NCBI RefSeq assembly: GCF_000720115.1 | Contig: NZ_JOIR01000076.1 | Coordinates: 1-10,064 of the forward strand | Origin: Streptomyces sp. NRRL F-2580 | GTDB taxonomy: Bacteria > Actinomycetota > Actinomycetes > Streptomycetales > Streptomycetaceae | Direction: 5' to 3' | Length of the DNA stretch: 10,064 bases | In this document: positions 1 to 6,027 of the stretch, one piece after another | Layout of the letters: each line of letters begins with the position of its first letter | Position numbering within the stretch: position 1 is the first letter of the stretch | Translations under genes and position numbers: made by a program | Notes under the pieces: generated by a model | What the model was told of the DNA's origin: nothing | The model's database searches: none | The model's input: only the letters and a program-made list of their open reading frames with translations

Positions 1-338
1 AAGATGCCGACGGATCAGGGTCTGGACCCGGGCCAGGGTCCAGCGTTCGTCTTCGAAGCCGTGTGCCGACGGCCCCTTGCCGAGTTCCTCCTCGAGCACG
101 GCGAACTGTTCATCGGTGACGGTCGGGGCGTTCGCCGGACCCGTCGAGCGCAAGCATGAATGCCGCGCTCGCGCCAGGCACGGCGCCAGCGTTCCACGGA
201 CCGCACACTCACCCGCAGGTCCTTCGCGATGACCGCTGTCTTCTCACCCGCCGCGAACCGCACGCCGGCCTGAAGCCGGATCTCCTCACGAAACGCCCGA
301 CGCTCAGCGGTCAGGCCCCCGCCCTCTGGATACCTCAC
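1..338 (-). pseudogene. IS630-family transposase, 5' part, frameshifted and cut by the window edge
   Basis: Transposase of an IS630-type (Tc1/mariner-like) insertion sequence. From the GTG at 338 the protein begins MRYPEGGGLTAERRAF and has a helix-turn-helix at about residues 22-58 (AGEKTAVIAKDLRVSVRSVERW), the DNA-binding part typical of this family in Streptomyces. After about residue 61 the family-like sequence moves to another frame: from about base 154 to base 1 the reading GPANAPTVTDEQF...LGKGPSAHGFEDERW is the expected continuation. One base appears to be missing near 153-156, in the codons for Ala-Leu. The catalytic DDE domain would lie beyond base 1 and cannot be judged. The second terminal repeat is outside the window, so the element's end between 338 and 396 cannot be fixed. 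The gene is probably inactive. A programmed frameshift is a less likely alternative, because the bases there are not an obvious slippery heptamer. Family call is from recalled sequence similarity. Confidence 0.82.
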
Positions 339-396
339 CTCACCGGCATACCGCAGGGATCATGAACCGTCACTACCCGACGACGACCCGAAAACC

Positions 397-951
397 TCAG
401 TAACGGGGCAGGCGATCCACCACAGCACGGAACCTCTCTCGCCCTGACGTGACGCTCGCGTCCCACAGACCTGAGGCGTCACCGCTCAGCGAGAGGGACT
501 GGAGCCGTTGTTCCTCGGCGAGGAAGCGGGCCCCCGGCACGTTCTGGTCGAGCATGCCCATCGCGGTGAGCGCCGCATGACCGCACGACACTGCCTCGTC
601 GGCGTCTCCTGATCCATGGGCCGGCAGGGCGTACCGCAGGCAGAGGGCAGCGAAGAAGGCGTAGGTGTCGGCGACATCGGTGATCCCCTCCTCGTTCGGC
701 TGCAGCTCCGGGAACCGCTCCAGCAGGCGTACGCGCGCGGCGGCGTCGGGTAGCGGCCGGTCGGCATACCAAAGATCGCGCACGGACTCCGCATAGAAGT
801 CCAGGTCGCCTTCCCGCCCCGGCGCGCCCGCCCGCAGGCCCACGAACAGTGGCGCCATGCGTTCGGTACAGGCGGCGACATACAGGCGGACCGCCTCGCC
901 GCCCCCGCCACGAAGCGCTTCCGCGACGGCCTCCGCTACCAGCGTCTTCAC
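397..951 (-). CDS. Hypothetical protein, weakly DUF416-like, 184 aa
   Basis: Soluble, mainly alpha-helical looking protein of unknown function, with no signal peptide or membrane segment. The N-terminal part reads VKTLVAEAVAEAL, then YVAACTERMAPLF, then an acidic middle, and the segment DVADTYAFFAALCLRYAL lies at about residues 90-107 from the chosen start. The ACxERMxPLF motif followed later by a helical DxADxxAxxAALxL stretch recalls the layout of DUF416 (E. coli YjaG type), but this is a loose resemblance from memory and gives no function. I chose GTG at 951 because AGAGGG lies just upstream at ribosome-binding distance. An in-frame ATG at 1005 would add 18 residues that look non-conserved and has no Shine-Dalgarno sequence. 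The gene sits alone between the IS630 remnant and the polyprenyl synthase pseudogene, on the same strand as both. Codon use is normal for the window, so it appears intact. Confidence 0.7.
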   Translation of the reverse strand: MKTLVAEAVAEALRGGGGEAVRLYVAACTERMAPLFVGLRAGAPGREGDLDFYAESVRDLWYADRPLPDAAARVRLLERFPELQPNEEGITDVADTYAFFAALCLRYALPAHGSGDADEAVSCGHAALTAMGMLDQNVPGARFLAEEQRLQSLSLSGDASGLWDASVTSGRERFRAVVDRLPRY

Positions 952-1149
952 GCCCCACCCTCTCAGCCCGTTCGACCAAATCGACAGGCTACACAGCGGG
1001 CTCATGGCCGGAGCTTGACGAATCAGGACCCTGAGGCCTCCGGGGTGACACAGAGCTGATCAATGACTGCACAAGGTAGATATCTGGAGGCATGGGCGGA
1101 GCGTGATGCTCGCTTCGGCTTGAAATCCGGGGGCTTGGCGGTTGACCGT

Positions 1150-1930
1150 TCATCCGTTCCGCCGCGTCGCTTCCTGATGGTGCGTGGCACCGCACGGCAT
1201 GGCCCGCGCACCAGCTGTGCGGCCCGTGCCGTACGAGCGGCGGACAGCGGCCCCGTGCCGGCGTACAGCTCCGCCAGTTCCCGCCCCGCCGCGCTGCCGG
1301 AGGCGAGCGCGGCGGCCACTTGCAGGGACTTCTTGTGCGCCGCCAGGTCGGCCCCGCGCGGCTTGCCGGTGCGCGCAGAGGTCGCCCCCAGATCCCCAAG
1401 AGGTCGTCGACCAGTCGGAACGCGGCCCCCAGGTGCGTGCCGAACGCTCGTAGCGGTCCACCCGTGACGGGTCCGCGCCTCCGGCCATGGCTCCCGGGGC
1501 ACAGGCGGCGGCGCTCAACGCGTCGGTCTTGCCCCGGGCCATCGCCGCGACGTCCGCGACAAACACCTCCCGGCGCGTCTCCAACAGGGTGTCGGCATAC
1601 TCGCCGTCGAACAGCTCCTGTACCGCTGCCGTCCCCGTCCCCGTCCCCGGCCCCGACGCGCCCAGCGGCCCCGGTGCCTCGGCGACGACCTGGACGGCGA
1701 GGAAGAACAGGGCGTCCCCGGCCAGGATCCCCGCCGGCACCCCCAGATCTGCCCACACCGCTGGCGCACCCCGGCGCAGTAGGTCGCCGTCGATGATGTC
1801 GTCGTGCAGCAGCGAGGTTGTGCACCAGCTCCACCGCCACAGCCACAGCCGCACGCCAGCAGCACGCGGGCGGTGCTGCGGGCGGCGGGGATGGATCACA
1901 TACCGCAGATACAGTCGGCTCCAGTGTCAT
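1150..1930 (-). pseudogene. Polyprenyl (isoprenoid) diphosphate synthase, decayed by several frameshifts and an N-terminal deletion
   Basis: Remnant of a trans-isoprenyl diphosphate synthase (FPP/GGPP type), which condenses isopentenyl diphosphate with an allylic diphosphate. Recognisable family pieces occur in order but in different frames. AVAVELVHN (ending near 1817) is followed, after loss of two bases at about 1816, by SLLHDDIIDGDLLRRG, which carries the first Asp-rich motif DDxxD. This frame continues through GILAGDALFFLAVQ and GEYADT to ADPSRVDR (about 1454). After one further base loss comes LRAFGTHLGAAFRLVDDLLGIWG with the second Asp-rich motif. At least one more shift leads to RTGKPRGADLAAHKKSL (about 1373 down to 1203). 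A good ribosome site (GGGGGAGG) precedes an ATG at 1930 with MTLEPTVSAVC, which looks like the original start. The expected WDxxG and K-x-RP substrate region between this start and VELVHN is absent, suggesting a deletion of tens of codons. The C-terminal limit is uncertain. No partner terpene cyclase is present in the window. Confidence 0.8.
1631..1654. repeat. Hexanucleotide tandem repeat (GTCCCC)
   Basis: Three GTCCCC units followed by a GGCCCC variant lie inside the polyprenyl synthase pseudogene. On the minus strand they encode alternating Gly-Thr in a loop between helices. The unit is a multiple of three, so length change would not shift the frame. Confidence 0.7.
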
Positions 1931-2010
1931 TCCTGATCGCCTCCCCCTGTGCCGGAGATCCGAGCGGCCCAGAACCCCACGTAGGCACTCCCGCCGCCAC
2001 GCGACCGGAC

Positions 2011-2032
2011 GGGGGCACGGCTCCGTGCCCCC
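2011..2032. terminator. Strong hairpin, possible terminator
   Basis: Arms GGGGGCACGG (2011-2020) and CCGTGCCCCC (2023-2032) are perfectly complementary. In practice this is an 8-bp stem with a 6-nt loop. No U-tract follows on either strand, as is usual for Streptomyces terminators. No intact gene ends immediately beside it, so it may be left over from a lost gene. Confidence 0.45.
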
Positions 2033-2050
2033 TTCACTCGACGCTTCCGC

Positions 2051-2071
2051 GGCCCCCTTCCGCAAGGGGCC
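2051..2071. terminator. Second hairpin next to 2011-2032
   Basis: CCCCTT (2054-2059) pairs with AAGGGG (2064-2069) around the loop CCGC. The stem is extended outward by GGC/GCC pairing with one bulged C. Together with the hairpin 20 bp to its left it resembles a double terminator or an insulating element in the gene-free stretch. Confidence 0.35.
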
Positions 2072-2309
2072 ACACAGGGGCACCGACGGCGGACGCCACT
2101 TTCTGACGCTCGGGCACCCGGGTCCTGCCGAAGGGGGAGGGCCGCGTCCCGGCGCCGCTCCGATCACGACAGCCTGCGGAGGCCGCCGTTACAAGCGGTC
2201 ATGGTGACCTGAGCGCACAGTCGGCCCGATCCACTTCCATCAGCTCCAGCGCGGGACCGCGGGCTGGATCCGCAATCTGCGCACGAGGCGAGGCAAGGCG
2301 AGGGACGGT

Positions 2310-2326
2310 GGTCACACCAGGTGACC
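2310..2326. promoter_or_regulatory. Inverted repeat GGTCAC-N5-GTGACC, candidate operator
   Basis: Perfect 6-bp arms, GGTCAC at 2310-2315 and GTGACC at 2321-2326, with a 5-nt spacer, lie 77 bp upstream of the EF-hand gene start. The right half-site sequence GGTGACCT recurs at 2203-2210. The size and symmetry suit a dimeric regulator, but no regulator is identified and chance occurrence is possible. Confidence 0.35.
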
Positions 2327-2402
2327 TTGTGCCGGGTTGATCGTTTCCGGGGAGAGAGCGGCGTCCGCTGCTTCTTCGGCTTTGCGCAGGAAAGAGGGTC
2401 CG

Positions 2403-2915
2403 GTGGACACGATCACGGCCAAGCGGCACATTTTCTCGATGCTGGACGTCGACGGCGACGGGGTCATCTCCCGCCAGGAGTACCTTGCCCGGCCCGAACG
2501 CGCGGCCCTGGCCCTGGGCCGGGCCGGCGACGACCCGCTTCTGTCCTTGGCGCGCACCGCGCACGAGAGGGTGTTCGTGTCGATGGACGCGGACCAGGAC
2601 GGCCGGGTGAGCTTCACGGAGTACGAGGCGTGGGCCGGAGAGCAGGCTTTTGACGAGGTGTGCAGGCCGGCTCTGGGGTCGCTGTTCGACCTGGCCGACG
2701 CTGACAGCGACGGCCACTTGGACCGGGCGGAGTTCACCCGGCTGCGCCACGCCCTGGGCAACCCCGCCGACAACGCGCGTTCAGCCTTCGACGCGCTGGA
2801 TGAGGACGGTGACGGCCGGATCGACCGGGACGCCTACCTGGCACAGATCCGTTCCTTCGTCACCGACGGATCCTCTCCCATGGCACGGGCTCTCCACGCG
2901 GCGGCCGGTAACTGA
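2403..2915 (+). CDS. Calerythrin-like four-EF-hand calcium-binding protein, 170 aa
   Basis: Cytosolic calcium sensor or buffer of the actinobacterial calerythrin/calmodulin-like type. Four 12-residue EF-hand loops are visible: DVDGDGVISRQE (15-26), DADQDGRVSFTE (62-73), DADSDGHLDRAE (99-110) and DEDGDGRIDRDA (133-144). The first three have Asp at 1, 3 and 5, Gly at 6 and the bidentate Glu at 12. The fourth has Ala at position 12 and should bind calcium weakly or not at all. The ~170-residue length with paired hands joined by a longer linker fits the calerythrin family of sarcoplasmic calcium-binding-like proteins. Start chosen at GTG 2403, which follows AAAGAGG at about 5 nt. An in-frame ATG at 2337 lacks such a site and would add 22 non-conserved residues. 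There is no signal peptide. The gene is monocistronic, with an inverted repeat upstream and a G/C hairpin downstream. Confidence 0.93.
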   Translation: MDTITAKRHIFSMLDVDGDGVISRQEYLARPERAALALGRAGDDPLLSLARTAHERVFVSMDADQDGRVSFTEYEAWAGEQAFDEVCRPALGSLFDLADADSDGHLDRAEFTRLRHALGNPADNARSAFDALDEDGDGRIDRDAYLAQIRSFVTDGSSPMARALHAAAGN

Positions 2916-2949
2916 CCGTCCAATTCCGGCGTTTCGCGCCGTGCCGGCT

Positions 2950-2984
2950 GCCGGCGGGGCGGGGGGCCCTGCGCCTGCGCCGGC
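2950..2984 (+). terminator. G/C hairpin downstream of the EF-hand gene
   Basis: GCCGGCG (2950-2956) and CGCCGGC (2978-2984) can form a 7-bp stem with a G-rich 21-nt loop, 35 bp after the EF-hand stop codon. No U-tract follows. Because GCCGGC is itself palindromic and occurs a third time at 2943-2948, alternative pairings exist. Confidence 0.3.
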
Positions 2985-3100
2985 CGCCGATCCGGAGAGA
3001 TCAAGGGCAGGACGGCACTGAAGACCGATGGGTGCTGGGGGCCCTCGCCGGCCAATGCAGTTGCTTTAGGGGTGTCAGAGGTGAATGCCATGATCGCGGG

Positions 3101-3639
3101 ATGACTGCCGCACCCACCTTTCAGCAGCTCGCCTCTCCCGACGACGTCACCCCACAGCTCAGACACGCTCTCACCAAGTGCTGGGTCGAGGTCACCCATG
3201 CGGGCGGCGCGGCAGGCTTCCCCTTCCCCCTGTCGCTGCCGCCACGGTGACTTCGGCCCTCGATCGCATCATCGACCTGCTCTCTCCCGACACCAGTCGA
3301 CTGCTCGCCGCAACCATGGACGGGGAACTCGCAGGTTGGCTCAACGTCCGTCGCGACCCGTTCAAGCTGATCTCACACTGGGGCACCGTCCACCATGTTC
3401 AGACCCGTACCGCCATACGCGGCCGTGGGGTCGGCCGTGCCTTCATGAAGGAAGTGCGCAGGGCCGCCAAGGAAGAGATGAGCGTGGAACAATTGCACGT
3501 CGCCGTCCGCAGCGATGCTGGTCTGGAGGACTTCTACGGGCGGCTCGGCTGGAAGGAAGGCCGCCGGTGGCCTGGCGCCCTCCGACTCGCCGCAGGCGAC
3601 GACCGCGACGAAATCCTCATGATCCTCGCTCCACTCTGA
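3101..3639 (+). pseudogene. GNAT-family N-acetyltransferase, frameshifted in a C run
   Basis: Gcn5-related acetyltransferase that would move acetyl from acetyl-CoA to an unknown amine. The ATG at 3101 opens MTAAPTFQQLASPDDVTPQL...CWVEVTHAGGAAGFPFP, then hits a stop at 3250. The downstream frame continues the protein as PVAAATVTSALDRIID...ELAGWLNVRRDP...HWGTVHHVQTRTAIRGRGVGRAFMKEVRRAA...LEDFYGRLGWKE...ILMILAPL. The acetyl-CoA pyrophosphate-binding motif RGRGVG (Q/RxxGxG/A type) and the C-terminal DFYxRLGW are present. The join falls in TTCCCCCTGTC at 3224-3234, where one more C (in the run 3226-3230) would restore a single frame of about 179 codons. This is either a true frameshift or a homopolymer sequencing error. 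A truncated protein starting at GTG 3247 would lack the first strand and helix. It is followed by a Nudix gene 60 bp downstream on the same strand. Confidence 0.8.
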
Positions 3640-3699
3640 TCCGCGCGCTTACTGATCGTTTCAGAACGACGTCTCATCCACCGAAGGAGAAGCCCCTCA

Positions 3700-4215
3700 G
3701 TGACCTCCGGCGAACCGTTCGCCCGCATCAAGCTCCGCGTCGCCGCGGCCCTGTTTAACGGCGACGAGATCGCCCTCATCCACCGCATCAAGAACGGCCA
3801 GGACCAATACACCCTCCCAGGTGGCAACGTCGAACCCGGGGAACGGATCCATCAGGCCCTCGCACGCGAACTCGACGAAGAACTGGGCTTGGACCTCACA
3901 GAGTCGAGTGGTGTCCCGCAACTGACCTGGATCCGGGACGCCATGGTGACCCGACCCGGAAACACCCCGCCCCGCAAACTCCACCTCGTCTTCCGCCTCC
4001 ACATCGTCGATGTCACCCGTGCTCGCCTGCGTACCGTCGAGCACGATGACACCGCCGGCGCCGGTCACCTCATCTGGATCCACTACAAGGACACGGCCGA
4101 CAAGGCGCTGTTCCCACCGGTCCCGCTCGCCGAGCTGGCTACTCCCACAGTGCCGCTCGATGCCGCCCGGGCCTTCCTGCCGACCCTGGACGACACCAAC
4201 TACCACTGGATCTGA
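3700..4215 (+). CDS. Nudix hydrolase, 171 aa
   Basis: Intact Nudix-fold pyrophosphohydrolase, which cleaves nucleoside diphosphate-linked compounds using divalent metal. The Nudix box is exact: G42-x5-E48-x7-R56-E57-L-x-E60-E61-L-G63-L64, preceded by the usual YTLPGG. The N-terminal beta strand (IKLRVAAALFNGDEIALIHRIK) leads into the box, and a C-terminal region ends in TLDDTNYHWI. The substrate cannot be told from sequence; MutT-like housekeeping of nucleotides or a nucleotide-sugar or coenzyme substrate are all possible. Start is GTG at 3700 with GAAGGAG about 10 nt upstream, slightly long but acceptable. The gene lies 60 bp after the broken GNAT gene on the same strand and may be co-transcribed with it. 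It converges on the HxlR gene, with 82 bp between the two stop codons. Confidence 0.93.
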   Translation: MTSGEPFARIKLRVAAALFNGDEIALIHRIKNGQDQYTLPGGNVEPGERIHQALARELDEELGLDLTESSGVPQLTWIRDAMVTRPGNTPPRKLHLVFRLHIVDVTRARLRTVEHDDTAGAGHLIWIHYKDTADKALFPPVPLAELATPTVPLDAARAFLPTLDDTNYHWI

Positions 4216-4297
4216 CCACCGTGAACCACAAAAAAGGAGGGCGCACACGGCGAGCCCGAGCTGCCACGGGTGGACGTGCCGGTGGAACGCGGTCAGG
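4216..4297. other. Intergenic region between convergent Nudix and HxlR genes
   Basis: This 82-bp stretch should hold terminators for both convergent genes. It contains an A6 run at 4230-4235, which reads as T6 on the minus strand and could be the U-tract ending the HxlR transcript, but only weak stems precede it. The run is followed by AAGGAGG without a start codon at usable distance. Confidence 0.35.
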
Positions 4298-4777
4298 TTA
4301 CTGGACCGGGCGGACCCTCCCGGAGCCCGGAGCCCGGAGCCCGGAGCCCGGCCCCGGCCCCGGCGCCGACCCCACCTCGGTCTCCGCCTCCGTCCCTGCC
4401 CGCGCCAGCTCCACCCCGGTCCGGTACAGCTCGACCAGCAGGGGCCGCAGGGCCGCGCCGGCCGCGGTGAGCCCGTAGCGCGTGCGTACGGGGAAGCCGG
4501 GCAGCCGCTCCCGGACGGCGAGACCCCGCCCCTCCAGGGTCCGTAGCCGCTCGGTGAGGACCTTCGGGCTGATCTCGGGCAGCCGGGCCGATAGCGCCCC
4601 GAACGACAGTGGCCCGCGCATCAGTTCGCGCAGTACGAGCGTGGTCCAGCGCCCGGACACGGCTGCGAGCGCCAGCTCCACCGGGCAGTCCGGTTCCGGT
4701 CGCCGGGTCCGCCCGCCGGCGTCCGGGACCAGCTCGGGGTCCCACCCGTCGGCGTGGCTTTCTCTTTGGTGACCCAT
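4298..4777 (-). CDS. HxlR-family winged-helix transcriptional regulator, 159 aa
   Basis: DNA-binding regulator of the HxlR/MarR-like winged-helix superfamily. The core runs from CPVELALAAVSGRW (conserved Cys at residue 31) through LVLRELMRGPLSFGAL, the recognition region ISPKVLTERLRTLEGRGLAVRE and the wing RTRYGLTAAGAALRPLL, matching the family pattern closely. The single Cys is the position used for redox sensing in some family members; whether it acts so here is unknown. Start chosen as ATG 4777; no Shine-Dalgarno sequence precedes it, so it may be leaderless. An in-frame ATG at 4822 would overlap the divergent gene. The C-terminal tail after about residue 130 is low-complexity Gly/Pro/Ser/Ala/Arg, encoded by a 7-nt tandem repeat, and is unlike normal family ends. 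It is divergent from the SnoaL-like gene with only 24 bp between, the usual layout for an HxlR regulator and its target. Confidence 0.88.
   Translation of the reverse strand: MGHQRESHADGWDPELVPDAGGRTRRPEPDCPVELALAAVSGRWTTLVLRELMRGPLSFGALSARLPEISPKVLTERLRTLEGRGLAVRERLPGFPVRTRYGLTAAGAALRPLLVELYRTGVELARAGTEAETEVGSAPGPGPGSGLRAPGSGRVRPVQ
4321..4348. repeat. Heptanucleotide tandem repeat, four CGGAGCC units, inside hxlR 3' end
   Basis: Four perfect CGGAGCC copies run from 4321 to 4348 and continue into GGCCCC-rich sequence to about 4363. On the minus strand they encode the C-terminal tail of the HxlR protein, a few codons before the stop. Seven is not a multiple of three, so gain or loss of one unit changes the frame and the end of the protein. 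Confidence 0.9.
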
Positions 4778-4801
4778 TTCGGCGTCGGCTTGGCTGTGGT
4801 C
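4778..4801. promoter_or_regulatory. 24-bp divergent start region of hxlR and SnoaL-like gene
   Basis: The two start codons (ATG on minus at 4777, ATG on plus at 4802) are separated by only 24 bp with no Shine-Dalgarno sequence for either gene. At least one promoter must therefore lie inside the opposite gene, or the transcripts are leaderless. No clear operator palindrome is seen in these bases. Confidence 0.4.
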
Positions 4802-5212
4802 ATGAACCTCGAACGCGATCATGCGCCCACTGTCGTATTGACCACCGATCCCCGGCAACATCCGGCCGTGTTCGCCGCTGCCTTCAACACCGGCGAACCG
4901 GCGGCGGTGGCCCAGGGGTACGAGTCGGACGCCGTCCTCGTCCCACGGCCCGGAGTCCCGCTGACGGGCACCGAGCTCGCCTCGGCCACGGCCGAGTTCC
5001 TCGCGCTGGGCCTGCCGATCGAGGTCAGCCCCCGGCACACGTACGCGGCGGGTGACCTCGCGCTCCTCATCGTCGACTGGAGCATCGAGGGCACCGGCCC
5101 GGACGGCGCGGCCGTCCGGCTGGCCGGGACCGCCACGGACGTCGCCCGGCGCGGGCCGGACGGTCTGTGGCGCTACGTCATCGACAACCCGTTCGGCACC
5201 TCGACCGCCTGA
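4802..5212 (+). CDS. SnoaL/DUF4440-like NTF2-fold protein, 136 aa
   Basis: Small cytosolic protein of the NTF2/ketosteroid-isomerase fold, a group that includes polyketide cyclases, isomerases and many uncharacterised stress or detoxification proteins. Family-like pieces are AFNTGEPAAVAQGYESDAVLVPRPG near the N-terminus (the usual helix and strand with 'Y..DAV'), the middle GLPIEVSPRHTYAAGDLALLIVDW, and the end GTATDVARRGPDGLWRYVIDNPFG, where the W-x-Y-x-x-D pattern is typical. No specific catalytic residues can be assigned. Start at ATG 4802 is preferred. An upstream in-frame GTG at 4796 is possible, and a start at 4754 would run through the HxlR start. None has a clear ribosome site. The divergent HxlR regulator 24 bp away probably controls it. 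It converges with the dioxygenase gene across 67 bp of tandem repeats. Confidence 0.8.
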   Translation: MNLERDHAPTVVLTTDPRQHPAVFAAAFNTGEPAAVAQGYESDAVLVPRPGVPLTGTELASATAEFLALGLPIEVSPRHTYAAGDLALLIVDWSIEGTGPDGAAVRLAGTATDVARRGPDGLWRYVIDNPFGTSTA

Positions 5213-5233
5213 CCGGCGAGGGCGCGCCTCCCC

Positions 5234-5276
5234 GGCGGTCGCCCGGCGGTCGCCCGGCAGTCGCCCGCAGTCGCCC
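5234..5276. repeat. 11-nt tandem repeat between convergent genes
   Basis: Three 11-nt units (GGCGGTCGCCC twice, then GGCAGTCGCCC) and a fourth that has lost one G (5267-5276) fill most of the space between the SnoaL-like stop and the dioxygenase stop. Each unit contains GGCG/CGCC half-arms, so adjacent units can pair in several registers. It may serve as a bidirectional terminator. Confidence 0.75.
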
Positions 5277-5279
5277 GGC

Positions 5280-5996
5280 TCAGGCGATTCCCACCGTGTA
5301 CGCGGCGCGGTAGCCGTCTCCGTCGGGCGAGACGGGCAGCGTCATGGCGGCGCCGGCGGCCCTGTAGCGGCTGTCCCGCTGGTTGGGGTGCTTGGGTGCG
5401 GGGCGGCGTGCGTAGGGCTGGCGCGCGTACACCTTCAGCAGGAGGTCCTCGGGGAAGAAGAACTGGGAGGTCGTCTCGGTCCGGTTGTCGGGGCGCACCT
5501 TGAAGTGGATGTGGGGTGCCAGGCCCGCGTACCAGCCGGGCACGATCGTCCGGAAGACGCATCGGCCGACGGCGTCGGTGACCTGCGTGCCGCGCAGGAA
5601 GGTGGACCCGCCGGTGGAGTAGGCGCCCGAGGGGTCGGCGTGCCAGACGTCCACGGTGGCGGCCGCGAGCGGCCGGCAGCCCGCCGACACCCGGACCACC
5701 GTCAGGTCGAGCCGGAACGGCACCCCGCCCAGGCCTTCTGTGATGTCCGAACGCACCCGGTCCAGGTCCAGGTAGTACGGGCCCGCGCCCGCCTCGACGG
5801 CGAGGACGCAGGACGGGGTGGGGGTGCCGGTGACGGTGCCGGTCGGAGGCCGGGGCGCCGAGGCCGATGGCTGTCCCGCCGCACCCCGTGTCCCGCCGGA
5901 ACCGGAGCAGGCCGCGGCCAGCGCGGCCGCCCCGGCCGTACCGGCGGCTCGTAGAACAGCACGACGGCTGGTCCGGTTGGTGTCGTTCTCGGCCAT
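5280..5996 (-). CDS. Secreted intradiol ring-cleavage dioxygenase, Tat lipoprotein-like, 238 aa
   Basis: Non-heme Fe(III) dioxygenase that opens catechol-type rings between the hydroxyl carbons (catechol or protocatechuate/hydroxyquinol type). The N-terminus has a twin-arginine signal, TSRRAVLRAAG (RR at 11-12), an Ala-rich hydrophobic stretch and Cys30 in LAAACSGSGG, a near-lipobox with Leu one position early, followed by a Ser/Gly/Thr/Pro linker. Export by Tat and surface anchoring are inferred. The catalytic domain shows GPYY (72-75), VDVWHADPSGAYS (115-127) and GWYAGLAPHIHF (154-165). These supply the two Tyr and two His iron ligands (Tyr74 or 75, Tyr156, His162, His164). The exact substrate is unknown; exported members act on plant-derived aromatics. 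Start chosen at ATG 5996, since the upstream GTG at 6041 has no ribosome site and precedes the signal peptide needlessly. A 12-bp palindrome lies 32 bp upstream. Confidence 0.9.
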   Translation of the reverse strand: MAENDTNRTSRRAVLRAAGTAGAAALAAACSGSGGTRGAAGQPSASAPRPPTGTVTGTPTPSCVLAVEAGAGPYYLDLDRVRSDITEGLGGVPFRLDLTVVRVSAGCRPLAAATVDVWHADPSGAYSTGGSTFLRGTQVTDAVGRCVFRTIVPGWYAGLAPHIHFKVRPDNRTETTSQFFFPEDLLLKVYARQPYARRPAPKHPNQRDSRYRAAGAAMTLPVSPDGDGYRAAYTVGIA

Positions 5997-6027
5997 GCGC
6001 CCACCGTGCCGGACGGCACCTTTGGCG

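Larger units (their letters stand above)
1931..2402. other. Gene-free stretch between polyprenyl synthase pseudogene and EF-hand gene
   Basis: No convincing protein-coding sequence is seen in about 470 bp. It lies between the start of the leftward pseudogene and the start of the rightward EF-hand gene, so it should contain both promoters. It holds two adjacent G/C hairpins (2011-2032 and 2051-2071), a 6-bp inverted repeat (2310-2326), and two copies of GGTGACCT (2203-2210 and 2320-2327). No clear -10/-35 pair was found. The open frames that cross it have no family-like sequence. Confidence 0.6.

Noticed and set aside
1087..1106. GGAGG followed by ATG at 1092, a five-codon leader peptide
   Set aside because: The frame stops after four residues (MGGA) and no gene follows on the plus strand, so it is most likely chance.
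989..2167. Single open frame of 392 codons on the minus strand across the polyprenyl synthase
   Set aside because: Only its pieces near 1390-1453 and 1817-1930 look like the enzyme; the intervening family sequence is in another frame, so it is not one real protein.
3032..3100. Upstream extension of the GNAT start to 3032
   Set aside because: The added residues are Cys/Gly/Arg-rich and unlike the family; ATG 3101 begins the family-like sequence.
4230..4240. A6 run followed by AAGGAGG as a ribosome site for a small gene
   Set aside because: No ATG, GTG or TTG start lies at usable distance, and the following codons show no gene-like pattern.
5052..5954. Plus-strand open frame of 300 codons
   Set aside because: Overlaps the end of the SnoaL-like gene and lies antisense to the dioxygenase; composition is Gly/Arg/Ala-rich without motifs.
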